A DNA stretch of 35,394 nucleotides from Clostridiales bacterium (GCA_024693345.1 JAILLB010000099.1:1-35394); one strand, 5' to 3'. Shown: positions 1 to 9,196, counted from the stretch's first letter. Notes: generated by a model from the letters alone, not told the origin. Numbers and translations: made by a program.

Positions 1-624
1 GTAATAGAGTTTTTAAAAAGTGAAGTGGCAAAACACGAATCTAAAGAAAGGTATGAGCACTCGCTCAGCGTACTTGAAGAAGTAAGTACCCTGGCCAAAC
101 TGTTTGATTTGAGCAAGGAAGACAGATTCAAACTCAAAAAAGCAGCAATACTTCACGACATAACAAAGGATTTCAGCGGCGAAAAGCAGCTTGAACTCTG
201 TGCAAAATACGGAATAAAAACAGACAAAAAACCGGGCGATTTGATGCCCATCATCCACCAGGACACAGGTGCAGCTTATGCACTGGATCTGTTCGGGGAA
301 GGAATAGTTGAAAAAGAAGTATATTCTGCCATCAGCTGTCACACGACAGGCAAAGTCGGAATGTCACTGATGGACAAGCTGCTGTTTGTTGCAGACTATC
401 TTGAACCTACAAGAAGATATGAGACATGCAAAATGGCCAGACACAATTTCTACAAGAAATGCTGTGAGAATAAAGGAAACAAAGAAATGCTTTTGAAGGC
501 ATTGGACGAAGCAATTATTGAATGCATTGAAAATACAATAACGGTTCTGCTCCAAAGGCGATATGAAATAGATGAAAGAGTCATTCCGCTTTGGAATTCA
601 CTAACAAGTTCAGGAGGACATTGA
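1..624 (+). CDS. yqeK: YqeK-type HD-domain hydrolase, probable Ap4A hydrolase (5' end outside window)
   Basis: Proteins of the YqeK family are HD-domain phosphohydrolases that split diadenosine tetraphosphate symmetrically; they are usually encoded beside nadD and rsfS. The HD signature is visible as RYEHS near the start and ILHDITKDF about 30 residues later, with a further conserved histidine in SAISCHTTGK and FVADYLEPTRR in the last third. The reading frame is open to position 1 (VIEFLKSEV precedes the first internal GTG at 25), so the true start lies outside the window and the GTG is probably not the start. The gene ends 3 nt before the ATG of the LCP gene, whose Shine-Dalgarno site lies inside yqeK, so the two are likely translationally coupled. 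The family call is secure; Ap4A activity is by family knowledge. Confidence 0.88.
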   Translation, partial: VIEFLKSEVAKHESKERYEHSLSVLEEVSTLAKLFDLSKEDRFKLKKAAILHDITKDFSGEKQLELCAKYGIKTDKKPGDLMPIIHQDTGAAYALDLFGEGIVEKEVYSAISCHTTGKVGMSLMDKLLFVADYLEPTRRYETCKMARHNFYKKCCENKGNKEMLLKALDEAIIECIENTITVLLQRRYEIDERVIPLWNSLTSSGGH

Positions 625-626
625 AA

Positions 627-1646
627 ATGGCAGTACAGAGAGCCAGCACGACAACAATTTTAAAAGTGGTAATAGCACTTCTCGCGGTGCTTATAGTCGC
701 ACTCATAGTTTTTGCGATTGTTGAATCAGTGGTCAACAAGGGTGTGGACAAACCGTCATACAATATACTCATTCTGGGTGTTGATGATGTTTCATCGAGC
801 ACTGACGTCATGATGATTGCTCATGTTGACGAGCAGAAGGGAACACTGAGCATCCTGCAGATTCCTAGAGACACATATATCAACAAAACTGTTGGCGGAT
901 ACAAGAACATAAGCAAAGCCAACAGCATGTATGCAGCTTCTCTCAGCTACTTCAAGAACACAGTGGGTCAGGGCAACAATCAGGCCAGAGAATCTGCTCT
1001 TAATGATGTGACAAACCAGTTTACCGATGCACTCGGAGTTAAAGTGGATTTCTATGTCCTTGTCGACACAGATGCATTTGTTTACATCGTGGACAAAATA
1101 GGCGGAATTGAATACGATGTTCCGATGGATATGGATTATGACGACGACGTTCAGGATCTTCACATTCACTTAAAAGCAGGAAAGCAGAAACTGACAGGTG
1201 ACATGGCTGAGCAGCTGATCAGATACAGATCCGGTTACACAAAGGGTGACCTTGACAGAATGGAACTCAGAGCGAACTTCATAAACGAAATGGTAAAACA
1301 GGTCATGAAGAACATTCCGGAAGATTCTCTCGTTCAGATTGCAACCGAACTCTACGGTTCTGTTGTCACAAACGCAAAGATAGGCGAGATGGTTGACATG
1401 ATCAAGTCAATTTACGGTGTTGATTCATCCAAGGTCAGCATTGCTACTTTGTCCGGTTCACCGGTTCAGAACCCTGAAACAGAACTCTGGGCATATTATG
1501 CAGTCAACAAGGCAAAAGCTGTTGAAGACATAAACAAATATCTTAATTCAGACAAAGACATCAAACCGGAAGACTTTGACAAAAAAGGATTCTTCACAAG
1601 CAAAGAAACCGGTGACGAATACATAGACAATTATTACAATTCCTGA
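627..1646 (+). CDS. LytR-CpsA-Psr (LCP) family cell-wall glycopolymer ligase
   Basis: LCP proteins are membrane-anchored enzymes that transfer undecaprenyl-linked glycopolymers (teichoic acid, capsule) to peptidoglycan on the outer face of the membrane. About 339 aa. A short cytoplasmic N-terminus is followed by one transmembrane helix (about residues 11-33, VVIALLAVLIVALIVFAI) and the extracellular LCP domain. Family landmarks are LILGVDDVSSSTDVM, LQIPRDTY, DKIGGIEYDVP and the arginine-rich LIRYRSGYTKGDLDR. I chose ATG 627 over the upstream in-frame ATG at 591 because GGAGG at 613-617 sits 9 nt before it and the short N-terminus suits a signal anchor. It lies between yqeK and rsfS. Which polymer it attaches cannot be told from the sequence. 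Confidence 0.88.
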   Translation: MAVQRASTTTILKVVIALLAVLIVALIVFAIVESVVNKGVDKPSYNILILGVDDVSSSTDVMMIAHVDEQKGTLSILQIPRDTYINKTVGGYKNISKANSMYAASLSYFKNTVGQGNNQARESALNDVTNQFTDALGVKVDFYVLVDTDAFVYIVDKIGGIEYDVPMDMDYDDDVQDLHIHLKAGKQKLTGDMAEQLIRYRSGYTKGDLDRMELRANFINEMVKQVMKNIPEDSLVQIATELYGSVVTNAKIGEMVDMIKSIYGVDSSKVSIATLSGSPVQNPETELWAYYAVNKAKAVEDINKYLNSDKDIKPEDFDKKGFFTSKETGDEYIDNYYNS

Positions 1647-1653
1647 GGTGTAT

Positions 1654-2055
1654 ATGGCAGAAGAAAAAACAACAGTAAAGAGCTCATTGGCAAATGCCGA
1701 TGCAGATACTCTTGTTAAGGCAATAGTTGAAGAACTCGATGAAATGAAGGCACAGGATATAAAGATAATGACAGTATCAGATAAGACTGTGGTCACTGAT
1801 TATCTTGTAATCTGCACAGGTAATTCTTCAACACAGATCAAGTCAATATCCGGAAGACTTGAAATGAAGATGAGAGAAAGAGAAGTTGAGCCTCTCAACA
1901 TAGACGGATATGCGGAAGGAACATGGGTTGTCATGGACTATGCCCATGTCATGGTTCACGTATTCCACAGAGATATGAGAGAGTTCTACAAACTCGAAAA
2001 ATTGTGGAGCGGATCCGGGGAAGTGACGCTCAATTCGGGAAACGAGGCCAAGTAA
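1654..2055 (+). CDS. rsfS: Ribosomal silencing factor RsfS
   Basis: RsfS (formerly Iojap/YbeB) binds ribosomal protein L14 on the 50S subunit and blocks subunit joining when nutrients are scarce. About 133 aa, slightly longer than usual. The conserved core is visible: [19 protein letters not shown], then [30 protein letters not shown], which is the family's C-terminal signature. ATG 1654 is preferred over the in-frame GTG at 1648 because the Shine-Dalgarno GAGGTG (1645-1650) overlaps that GTG. It follows the LCP gene by 7 nt and precedes leuS by 1 nt, so it is part of one transcript. Confidence 0.93.
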   Translation: MAEEKTTVKSSLANADADTLVKAIVEELDEMKAQDIKIMTVSDKTVVTDYLVICTGNSSTQIKSISGRLEMKMREREVEPLNIDGYAEGTWVVMDYAHVMVHVFHRDMREFYKLEKLWSGSGEVTLNSGNEAK

Positions 2056-2056
2056 T

Positions 2057-4459
2057 ATGACGTACGATTTTAAGGAAATTGAGCCCAAGTGGCAAAGAAT
2101 ATGGGAAGAGAAAAAAGCTTTTGAAACAAAGAACGACTTCACACTTCCGAAATTCTACAGCCTGGTTGAGTTTCCGTATCCATCAGGAGTAGGTCTTCAT
2201 ATAGGACATCCGCGTCCGTATACTGCAATGGACATCGTGTCCAGAAAGAGAAGAATGCAGGGATACAACGTGTTGTTCCCGATTGGCTGGGATGCTTTCG
2301 GCTTGCCGACTGAAAACTATGCCATCAAGAACCACATCCATCCCGCAATAGTAACAAAAAACAATATTGAGCACTTCACACAGCAGCTCAAGATGCTCGG
2401 ATTCAGCTTTGACTGGTCAAAGGAAATAAACACATCAAGTCCAGAATACTACAGATGGACTCAGTGGATATTCCTCCAGTTGTTCAAGGCGGGACTTGCA
2501 TATAAGAAAGAAATGAGTGTCAACTTCTGTACTTCATGTAAAGTTGTTCTTGCAAACGAAGAAGTAGTTGACGGAAAATGTGAGAGATGCGGCGGAGAAG
2601 TTGTTCACAAAGTCAAGAGCCAGTGGATGCTCAAGATAACTGAATACGCAGACAAGCTCATAGACGGTCTTAAAGATGTTGACTTTATTGAGAGAGTCAA
2701 AACACAGGAAATAAACTGGATCGGCAGATCTTACGGGGCAGAAATAAACTTCGGCACAACTGCCGGAGACAAGCTGCTTGTTTACACTACAAGACCGGAT
2801 ACAATCTTCGGAGTAACATACATGGTAATGGCTCCGGAACATGCTCTCATAGAGAAGTGGAAAGACAAACTCTCAAATTATGCTGAAATCGAGGCATACA
2901 AGGCTGAAGCTCAGAAGAAGTCAGACTTTGAGAGAGCTGAAATTGTAAAGGACAAGACGGGCGTCAAACTTGAAGGTGTAGCTGCAATAAACCCCGCAAA
3001 CGGAAAAGAAATTCCTATTTTCATCTCGGATTACGTTCTGTCTACGTATGGCTCAGGTGCCATCATGGCAGTTCCGGGCCACGATTCAAGAGACTGGGAT
3101 TTTGCAAAAGCATTCAATATGCCCATTATCGAAGTTGTTGCTGGCGGAAATGTACAGGAAGAAGCATACACCGATGTTGCAACAGGTAAACTCGTAAATT
3201 CTGGATTCCTCGACGGACTTGAAGTCAGTGAAGCAAAGGAAAAGATTATTGAATGGCTTACCGAAAAGGGAATAGGCCAGAAGAAGACAAACTACAAACT
3301 CCGCGACTGGGTATTTTCAAGACAGAGATACTGGGGTGAACCGGTACCGCTTGTAAACTGTGAAAAGTGCGGCTGGGTGGCAATTCCGGAAGATCAGCTT
3401 CCGCTCACATTGCCGGATATAAAGGATTTCGAACCGACAGACAACGGCGAATCGCCTCTTGCCAAGGCAACAGAGTGGATCAATACGACATGTCCTTGCT
3501 GCGGAGGTCCCGCAAAGAGAGAAACTGATACAATGCCTAACTGGGCAGGAAGCTCATGGTATTTCCTCAGATACTGCGATCCGCACTGCACAACCGGAGT
3601 GGCAGACCCCAAAGCATTGGATTACTGGATGCCTGTTGACTGGTATAACGGAGGCATGGAGCACGTAACACTTCACTTGCTCTATTCAAGATTCTGGGCG
3701 TTGTTCCTCAATGACATAGGTGTACTCCACTGCGGAGAACCATATAAGAAACGTACTGCTCACGGCATGATTCTCGGTGAAGACGGAGAAAAGATGTCAA
3801 AGTCAAAGGGCAACACCATAGATCCTCTCGACATAGTCGACCAGTATGGTGCAGATACACTCAGAACATATGAGATGTTTATAGGGGACTTTGAAAAAGC
3901 AGCTCCGTGGTCTCAGTCATCTATTAAGGGATGTAAGAGATTCCTTGACAAAGTGTGGGGATTCATGTTCATTGCAAAAGGTCATGGAGTAACTCCAAAA
4001 CTCGAGGCTTCTTTCCACAAGACAATAAAGAAAGTATCCGAAGACATTGAAGCAATGAAGTTCAATACAGCTCTTGCTGCTCTTATGACACTTTCAAACG
4101 AGATTTATGACGCAAACACTCTCACAATAGATGAGCTCAAGACATTTGTAACACTTCTTTGTCCGTTTGCTCCTCACATCTGTGAAGAAATCTGGGAAAG
4201 ACTTGAAGGCGAAGGTTTGTGTTCACTCACAGCTTGGCCTGAGTATGACGAAAACAAAACCGTTCAACAGAACGTAACAATCGGTGTTCAGGTACTCGGA
4301 AAGATGAAAGATACTGTTCAGATTCCGTTTGATGCCGATGAAGACACTGCTGTTGAGATTGCTTTGAAGAACGACAAAGTGGCTCAGTCAGTGGCCGGAA
4401 AAACAATCGTCAAAAAGATATACGTTAAGAACAGAATTCTTAACTTTATCGTAAAATGA
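2057..4459 (+). CDS. leuS: Leucyl-tRNA synthetase
   Basis: Charges tRNA-Leu with leucine. A bacterial class Ia synthetase of 800 aa, normal length. The HIGH motif is at residues 48-51 ([14 protein letters not shown]) and KMSKS at 579-583 ([12 protein letters not shown]). The CP1 editing domain carries the conserved [14 protein letters not shown] and GTGAIM-type loop ([16 protein letters not shown]). Cys pairs in NFCTSCK and CERCGG, and CEKCGW with CPCCGG, suggest zinc ribbons. The start ATG follows the rsfS stop by 1 nt. No T-box leader is possible at this spacing, so leucine control, if any, would act upstream of this window. The next gene has its own promoter. Confidence 0.98.
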   Translation: MTYDFKEIEPKWQRIWEEKKAFETKNDFTLPKFYSLVEFPYPSGVGLHIGHPRPYTAMDIVSRKRRMQGYNVLFPIGWDAFGLPTENYAIKNHIHPAIVTKNNIEHFTQQLKMLGFSFDWSKEINTSSPEYYRWTQWIFLQLFKAGLAYKKEMSVNFCTSCKVVLANEEVVDGKCERCGGEVVHKVKSQWMLKITEYADKLIDGLKDVDFIERVKTQEINWIGRSYGAEINFGTTAGDKLLVYTTRPDTIFGVTYMVMAPEHALIEKWKDKLSNYAEIEAYKAEAQKKSDFERAEIVKDKTGVKLEGVAAINPANGKEIPIFISDYVLSTYGSGAIMAVPGHDSRDWDFAKAFNMPIIEVVAGGNVQEEAYTDVATGKLVNSGFLDGLEVSEAKEKIIEWLTEKGIGQKKTNYKLRDWVFSRQRYWGEPVPLVNCEKCGWVAIPEDQLPLTLPDIKDFEPTDNGESPLAKATEWINTTCPCCGGPAKRETDTMPNWAGSSWYFLRYCDPHCTTGVADPKALDYWMPVDWYNGGMEHVTLHLLYSRFWALFLNDIGVLHCGEPYKKRTAHGMILGEDGEKMSKSKGNTIDPLDIVDQYGADTLRTYEMFIGDFEKAAPWSQSSIKGCKRFLDKVWGFMFIAKGHGVTPKLEASFHKTIKKVSEDIEAMKFNTALAALMTLSNEIYDANTLTIDELKTFVTLLCPFAPHICEEIWERLEGEGLCSLTAWPEYDENKTVQQNVTIGVQVLGKMKDTVQIPFDADEDTAVEIALKNDKVAQSVAGKTIVKKIYVKNRILNFIVK

Positions 4460-4496
4460 GCCGATTTTTTTACAAAAAAATAATAAAAATTTATTG

Positions 4497-4525
4497 TTGA
4501 CAAAGGAAAACGCGAATTGTATAAT
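4497..4525 (+). promoter_or_regulatory. Consensus sigma-A promoter for yceD-rpmF
   Basis: A perfect -35 TTGACA (4497-4502) and a perfect -10 TATAAT (4520-4525) are separated by exactly 17 nt. It lies between leuS and yceD and should drive strong transcription of yceD-rpmF. Confidence 0.92.
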
Positions 4526-4572
4526 ATACAATGCTGTATTCTGGTGCAGTATGTGTTTAAGGTGATTTTCAA

Positions 4573-5085
4573 ATGAATCTGGACTTGACAAAGTTGTTGG
4601 CTGGGTCAACAAACAGCGTGGATTTTGAATTCAAACTGACACAGGAAGATTGTGAGCAGCTGGCTCAGGATTTTCCGCAGACCGAGTTCGATTACCCGAT
4701 GGTTTTATCGGGAAATGTATCAGCTTGTGAAGATGGAACTTATGACGTAAAAATCAGTTCCAATGTAGGTTTTTCCGAACCATGCGCCAGATGTGCAGGA
4801 CCTGCACACGCAGAACTCAGTATTTATATAGAGACAAAAGCGATCAGAGGCAGTAAGACCGAAGAGAACGAAGATTGTCTCTTTATAAAGAACAGAGAAT
4901 TAGACATTATAATGCCTTTCTTCGAACAAATAGTGCTCGAATATCCGCAGTACGGGATACTTTGCAAAGATGATTGCAAGGGACTCTGTCCTGTATGCGG
5001 CATAGACTTGAACAAGAAGAGCTGTAATTGCAGAGCCAAGACCGTTGACCCGCGTCTGGCGAAACTGAGCGAATTGCTCAAATAG
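4573..5085 (+). CDS. yceD: YceD/DUF177 family protein (23S rRNA accumulation protein)
   Basis: Members of DUF177 (YceD) are encoded immediately upstream of rpmF in most bacteria and are linked to 23S rRNA accumulation; the molecular role is not settled. 170 aa, usual length. Visible features are CARCAGPAHAEL in the middle (Cys 71 and 74) and a Cys-rich C-terminal block, LCKDDCKGLCPVCG followed by CNC (Cys 131, 135, 139, 142, 151, 153), which probably binds zinc. It has a Shine-Dalgarno AGGTG about 9 nt before ATG. It is driven by the consensus promoter at 4497-4525 and lies 37 nt upstream of rpmF. Confidence 0.9.
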   Translation: MNLDLTKLLAGSTNSVDFEFKLTQEDCEQLAQDFPQTEFDYPMVLSGNVSACEDGTYDVKISSNVGFSEPCARCAGPAHAELSIYIETKAIRGSKTEENEDCLFIKNRELDIIMPFFEQIVLEYPQYGILCKDDCKGLCPVCGIDLNKKSCNCRAKTVDPRLAKLSELLK

Positions 5086-5122
5086 TAAAACCGATCATCT
5101 GTATTAAACTAGGAGGTCTACA

Positions 5123-5320
5123 ATGGCTGTACCAAAAAGAAAAGTCTCGAAGGCCAGAAGAGACAAAAGACGTTCAAACGTATGGAAACTCGAACTTCCC
5201 GGAATGACAAAGTGCCCGAAATGCGGCGAATATAATCTCGCTCACAGAGTATGTAAGTCATGCGGAACATATGATGGTAAAGAGGTTGTTTCCGTATCAG
5301 AAAAATCTAAAAAAGATTAA
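5123..5320 (+). CDS. rpmF: Ribosomal protein L32 (zinc-ribbon form)
   Basis: Structural protein of the 50S subunit. 65 aa, a few residues longer than typical. The N-terminus [18 protein letters not shown] is diagnostic. The four cysteines (31, 34, 44, 47; CPKCG and CKSCG) make this the zinc-containing C+ form, which usually implies enough zinc in the habitat or a separate zinc-free paralogue elsewhere. A strong AGGAGG lies just upstream of the ATG. It is cotranscribed with yceD and followed by a terminator hairpin. Confidence 0.97.
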   Translation: MAVPKRKVSKARRDKRRSNVWKLELPGMTKCPKCGEYNLAHRVCKSCGTYDGKEVVSVSEKSKKD

Positions 5321-5323
5321 GTG

Positions 5324-5365
5324 CAATCGCGGCAGGTCAAAATCACCTGTCGCAATTGTTATCTT
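5324..5365 (+). terminator. Intrinsic terminator after rpmF
   Basis: GCGGCAGGT (5329-5337) pairs with ACCTGTCGC (5345-5353) across a 7-nt loop, with one G-U pair. An outer CAAT/ATTG extension (5324-5327 with 5355-5358) flanks a single mismatch. A T-rich run (ATCTTTT) follows. The next promoter overlaps its 3' side. Confidence 0.8.
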
Positions 5366-5385
5366 TTGGTGAAATATGATATAAT
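5356..5385 (+). promoter_or_regulatory. Probable promoter for the DUF512-der-plsY operon
   Basis: A perfect -10 TATAAT (5380-5385) has a -35-like TTGTTA (5356-5361) 18 nt upstream. It lies 3' of the rpmF terminator stem, 48 nt before the DUF512 start. Confidence 0.65.
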
Positions 5386-5433
5386 GAACAAATGTAGTAG
5401 AGATATTAATGTATCGTACTATAGAGGACGAAC

Positions 5434-6732
5434 ATGGTAGATATTGAAAGAGTTGAAAAAGGTTCATATGCTGACAAAGCCGGAATAAAACCCGGCGATA
5501 AACTCATATCCATAAACGGAAAAACCATAAAAGACGTTCTTGACTATCGCTACTACATCTGTGAAAAGAATATCACGGTAAAAGTCATGAGAGATTCAGA
5601 GGAGATGGATTTCTCCATAAAGAAACGTGACGAATATGATGACATAGGTCTGGAATTTGAAACATTCCTCATGGACAAGAAGAGAACGTGCGCCAATAAG
5701 TGCGTATTCTGCTTTATTGACCAGAACCCGAAGGGAATGAGGGACACCATATATTTCAAAGATGATGACACAAGACTGTCTTTTCTGCAGGGAAACTATG
5801 TCACCCTTACCAATTTAACTGATAAAGATATCCAGAGAATCATTGATATGAGAATGACTCCCGTCAACATTTCGGTTCACACGACAAATCCCGAACTCAG
5901 GGTCCAGATGCTGAACAACAGAAACGCTGGAACAAGTCTGAGATTTCTGAAAACGCTCGATGAGGGTGGAATCAAGATGAATTGCCAGATAGTTCTGTGT
6001 AAGGGAATGAATGACGGAATAGAGCTGGAAAGAACAATTGTGGACTTGTCCAATTACAAAAACGTTGAGAGCATTGCAATTGTTCCAGCAGGTCTGACAG
6101 GTCACAGGGAGAATCTGTGCCACCTTGAGCCTTTTGACAAAAAAGAGGCAGGCGACGTCATTGACCTGGTTGAGTGCTACTCCCAGATGTTCAGAAAAGA
6201 AAGAGGAGTGGGACTTGCATACTGCTCTGATGAGTTTTACATAACTGCGGAAAGGCCTATGCCAAGCGAATCTCAGTATGATGGTTATCCTCAGATTGAG
6301 AATGGTGTCGGGATGATCACTTCCTTCACCAATGAATTTGAAGAAGAACTTGAATACATTGATGAAGCTGAAACAGACAGGGAAGTATCTGTTGCCACAG
6401 GATATGCAGCATACGACTGCATAAAGAAATTGTGTGAAGAAGCGGAAAACAAATTCAAAAACATAAAGGTGCATGTATATAGGATCAAAAACAATTTCTT
6501 CGGCGGACATGTCACGGTTGCAGGTCTGGTTACAGGAAAGGATCTGACTGAACAGCTCAAAGGCAAGCCTCTCGGAGAGGAATTGCTGATTCCTTCAGTG
6601 ATGCTAAGACACGAAGGGGATTTGTTCCTTTGCGGAATGAGCCTGACGGAAGCTGAAGAGATACTTGGCATAAAGATAAAAACAAACGGACCAAACGGTG
6701 CAGATCTACTGCACGCAATAATAGGAATGTGA
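5434..6732 (+). CDS. DUF512 family PDZ / radical-SAM-like protein
   Basis: A conserved clostridial and cyanobacterial family of unknown reaction, regularly encoded just upstream of der. 432 aa. The N-terminal PDZ-like region is visible in about residues 2-55 (VEKGSYADKAGIKPGDKLISI). It is followed by a Cys motif CANKCVFCF (Cys 86, 90, 93), the CxxxCxxC pattern of radical SAM [4Fe-4S] clusters, then a TIM-barrel-like stretch (GNYVTLTNL, NISVHTTNPELR, INCQ-type NCQIVLCKGMNDG) and the DUF512 C-terminal domain (GVGLAYCSDEFYITAERP, ending GADLLHAI). Its stop overlaps the region upstream of der. The radical SAM assignment comes from the motif; no substrate can be proposed. Confidence 0.88.
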   Translation: MVDIERVEKGSYADKAGIKPGDKLISINGKTIKDVLDYRYYICEKNITVKVMRDSEEMDFSIKKRDEYDDIGLEFETFLMDKKRTCANKCVFCFIDQNPKGMRDTIYFKDDDTRLSFLQGNYVTLTNLTDKDIQRIIDMRMTPVNISVHTTNPELRVQMLNNRNAGTSLRFLKTLDEGGIKMNCQIVLCKGMNDGIELERTIVDLSNYKNVESIAIVPAGLTGHRENLCHLEPFDKKEAGDVIDLVECYSQMFRKERGVGLAYCSDEFYITAERPMPSESQYDGYPQIENGVGMITSFTNEFEEELEYIDEAETDREVSVATGYAAYDCIKKLCEEAENKFKNIKVHVYRIKNNFFGGHVTVAGLVTGKDLTEQLKGKPLGEELLIPSVMLRHEGDLFLCGMSLTEAEEILGIKIKTNGPNGADLLHAIIGM

Positions 6733-6740
6733 GGCAGCAG

Positions 6741-8072
6741 ATGTCGGATATTACAGTAGCAATAGTTGGACGTGCGAATGTAGGAAAGAGCACACTGTTC
6801 AACAAGATTTGCGGCGAAAGAGTATCCATAGTTGAAGATACTCCAGGAGTCACAAGAGACAGAGTTTATTACGAGACAGAGTGGAATGGAAAGTCCATAA
6901 CTCTTATCGACACAGGAGGCTTTGAGCCAAAGATTGATGAGCCTATGTATGTAAAGATGAGAGATCAGATATACATAGCAATAGAAACAGCCGACGTAAT
7001 CGTTTTTTTGTGCGATGTCACAGCTGGTTTGACTCCTGATGACAGAGACATAGGCCAGATGCTCAAAAAGAGCAAAAAGCCCGTTATTGTAACTGTCAAC
7101 AAAGTTGACTCTGTCGGACAGAAGCCGCTTGCGTATTACGAATTCTACGAACTCGGTTTTGATAACGATCCGATTGCAGTATCTTCTATTTCAGGTACCG
7201 GAACAGGTGATTTGCTTGATGAGATAGTCAATCTCGCACCGGAAAAAGAACCCGAAGAAGATTACGGCGACGCAATAAAGGTTGCTGTCATCGGTAAGCC
7301 TAACACGGGCAAGAGTTCACTTGTAAACAGGGTACTTGGCGAAGACAGAATGATTGTTTCCGATGTAGCCGGCACAACAAGAGATGCTGTTAACTCAAAA
7401 CTTTCAAATGAATTCGGCAACTATGTCATAATCGATACTGCCGGCATGAGACGTCAGGCAAAAGTTGAAGACAGAATAGAGAAGTTCAGTGTTCTCAGAG
7501 CAAAAAGCGCAGTTGAAAACGCGGACGTATGTCTTGTCATGATAGACGGAAATGCCGGTGTTACGGAACAGGATGTTAAGATTGCCGGAATTGCACACGA
7601 GGCAGGCAAGGGTTCCATTATTGTTGTCAACAAATGGGATATAGTTGAAAAAGATGACTCGACTACGAGAAAGTTTTCAGCCATCTTAAAGGATGCCCTT
7701 TCATTTATGGATTATGCGCCGATTCAGTTCATATCCGCCAAGACAGGACAGAGAGTGGATAAACTGTTTCCGATGATAAATACCGTTGCCAAGAACTGCA
7801 GCAACAGAATTACTACCGGTACACTGAATGATGTATTGAATGAGGCAGTAACAAGAGTTCAGCCGCCCACAGACAGAGGCAAGAGACTCAAAATTTATTA
7901 CATGACACAGACAGGTGCAAATCCGCCTACATTTGTCATTTTCTGCAACAATGCAGAATTGTTCCATTTCTCTTATCAGAGATATATTGAAAACAAATTG
8001 AGAGAAGTGTTCGGATTTGAAGGAACACCTATCAAGTTGATTATTCGTGAACGCGGGGACGACGTTAAGTGA
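6741..8072 (+). CDS. der: Ribosome-biogenesis GTPase Der (EngA)
   Basis: Tandem-domain GTPase needed for late 50S assembly. 443 aa from ATG 6741; the in-frame GTG at 6729 is rejected because GAGG (6731-6734) is placed 6 nt before the ATG. The first G domain has GRANVGKST (G1), DTPGVTRDR (G2), DTGGFE (G3) and NKVD (G4). The second has GKPNTGKSS, VAGTTRDAV, DTAGMRR and NKWD. The C-terminal KH-like domain carries RITTGTLNDVLNEA and the PP-containing KIYYMTQTGANPPTFV. It overlaps the next gene by 4 nt, in the usual clostridial order DUF512-der-plsY. Confidence 0.97.
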   Translation: MSDITVAIVGRANVGKSTLFNKICGERVSIVEDTPGVTRDRVYYETEWNGKSITLIDTGGFEPKIDEPMYVKMRDQIYIAIETADVIVFLCDVTAGLTPDDRDIGQMLKKSKKPVIVTVNKVDSVGQKPLAYYEFYELGFDNDPIAVSSISGTGTGDLLDEIVNLAPEKEPEEDYGDAIKVAVIGKPNTGKSSLVNRVLGEDRMIVSDVAGTTRDAVNSKLSNEFGNYVIIDTAGMRRQAKVEDRIEKFSVLRAKSAVENADVCLVMIDGNAGVTEQDVKIAGIAHEAGKGSIIVVNKWDIVEKDDSTTRKFSAILKDALSFMDYAPIQFISAKTGQRVDKLFPMINTVAKNCSNRITTGTLNDVLNEAVTRVQPPTDRGKRLKIYYMTQTGANPPTFVIFCNNAELFHFSYQRYIENKLREVFGFEGTPIKLIIRERGDDVK

Positions 8073-8761
8073 GTATTTTAATGCTGATTCAATCAGGTGT
8101 GTTCGGCTTGCCCGGAACAATGCCTATGTACATAATAGGTGCCGTTATTACGGCGGTCCTGTCATACTTAATCGGAAGTGTTAACTTCTGCAGGATGTTT
8201 TCAATAAACAACAATTGCAGAAGTGACGTTGTTGAACTAAGGGAGAAAGCAGGAATAAAAAGATTTGTCCTGCCCCTTCTGCTCGATCTTCTGAAGGGAA
8301 TAGTATGTGCAACCATCGGACTTTTTGCAATGCCTGGCGGAGGATATATATGTCTTGCCGGATTATTCTGTACACTCGGACACAACTATCCTGTTATATA
8401 TAAGTTCAAATCAAACGGATGTGCAGGCGGATGTGCCGCTTTCATCGGCGTTATGCTTGTTTTCAATCCTTTGATGGCCCTTGTGGCAATTGTAATCGGA
8501 TTAATAATATTTATTGCAACCAAGTATGTAAACGCGTTTGTTCTCGTATTTTCATTGCTTTGCCCGATCCTGTCATACTACAATCAGCTGTGGAAATTCG
8601 AACAGGGCGACGATTATTTCGTATACATTATAGATTTTGTGCTCAGAGTTCCGTTCCCATTTGTACTCATGCTTGTGGTTCTTATTTTCTACGGAAATGC
8701 TATCGGAAAGATGGTCAGAGGCAAAGAAGACAAGCTGAATTTCAAGCAAAAAAAACAGTAA
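8069..8761 (+). CDS. Divergent PlsY-like glycerol-3-phosphate acyltransferase
   Basis: PlsY transfers the acyl group of acyl-phosphate to glycerol-3-phosphate in the membrane. This 230-aa protein sits where plsY normally follows der and has the right overall form, with about six hydrophobic segments. It keeps YLIGSVNF, LLDLLKG and LGHNYPVIYKFK. However, the glycerol-phosphate loop GSGNxGATN is not recognisable after the first motif (the sequence reads NNNCRSDVVELREK), and the GGKG loop after the GH motif has become SNGCAGG. It is either a highly derived enzyme or one that has lost activity. The start is uncertain: GTG 8069 overlaps the der stop, and ATG 8081 is the alternative. The PlsY-family call rests on position and the partial motifs. 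Confidence 0.7.
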   Translation: MSILMLIQSGVFGLPGTMPMYIIGAVITAVLSYLIGSVNFCRMFSINNNCRSDVVELREKAGIKRFVLPLLLDLLKGIVCATIGLFAMPGGGYICLAGLFCTLGHNYPVIYKFKSNGCAGGCAAFIGVMLVFNPLMALVAIVIGLIIFIATKYVNAFVLVFSLLCPILSYYNQLWKFEQGDDYFVYIIDFVLRVPFPFVLMLVVLIFYGNAIGKMVRGKEDKLNFKQKKQ

Positions 8762-8783
8762 CAATCTGACTCAAAAAAAGTAC

Positions 8784-8812
8784 TTGCTATTTTTGTCAAT
8801 GTGTGATACTAT
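8784..8812 (+). promoter_or_regulatory. Promoter for rpsT
   Basis: TTGCTA (8784-8789) and TACTAT (8807-8812) are separated by 17 nt. This gives an expected transcript start near 8820 and a leader of roughly 95 nt before rpsT. Confidence 0.7.
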
Positions 8813-8845
8813 ACTATGGCAATCGTTGATTTTTTACGGGAATAG

Positions 8846-8897
8846 GTGCCCTCTCAGGCCGAAACCGGGAGAAATCTGAGATATAAAAAAATATATC
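8846..8897 (+). promoter_or_regulatory. Candidate structured leader of rpsT
   Basis: The 5' UTR contains competing helices. CTCAG (8853-8857) can pair with CTGAG (8876-8880). Alternatively CTCTC (8851-8855) pairs with GGGAG (8867-8871) closing a GG/CC inner pair. A separate hairpin GATATA/TATATC (8880-8885 with 8892-8897) ends immediately before the Shine-Dalgarno GAGGGAGG. This could be an autoregulatory S20 leader. No known motif was recognised and conservation is untested. Confidence 0.35.
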
Positions 8898-8913
8898 GAG
8901 GGAGGAAGACTAA

Positions 8914-9177
8914 ATGGCAAACATTAAATCAGCTAAAAAGCGTGTTGTCGTAAGTGAAAAGAAGGCTCTCCAGAACAAGAGCTACAAGAGCGCTATGAAG
9001 ACAACAATCAAAGCTTTTGAAGCAGCAGTAGAAGCAGGCGACAAAGAAGCTGCAGCAGCTGCATACACAAAAGCAGTAAAGAAAGTCGACCAGGCCGTTT
9101 CCCACGGAATTCTCAAGAAGAACACCGCATCAAGAAAAAAGAGCAGATTTACCCGTATGCTCAACGGCATGAACTAA
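8914..9177 (+). CDS. rpsT: Ribosomal protein S20
   Basis: Primary-binding protein of the 30S subunit that contacts the 5' domain and helix 44 of 16S rRNA. 87 aa, normal length. MANIKSAKKRV at the start, KSAMKTTIKAFEAAV in the middle and GILKKNTASRKKSRF near the end are family hallmarks; the protein is Lys- and Ala-rich with long helices. A strong GAGGGAGG Shine-Dalgarno lies 8 nt before ATG. It is a single-gene transcription unit with its own promoter, a 95-nt leader and a downstream terminator. Confidence 0.97.
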   Translation: MANIKSAKKRVVVSEKKALQNKSYKSAMKTTIKAFEAAVEAGDKEAAAAAYTKAVKKVDQAVSHGILKKNTASRKKSRFTRMLNGMN

Positions 9178-9196
9178 TAGTTCAATCGACATTAAT

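Noticed and set aside
5815-6510. 231-codon minus-strand open frame across the DUF512 gene
   Set aside because: It mirrors a well-supported protein on the plus strand, has no Shine-Dalgarno site, and its Cys/Phe/Val-rich product resembles no family.
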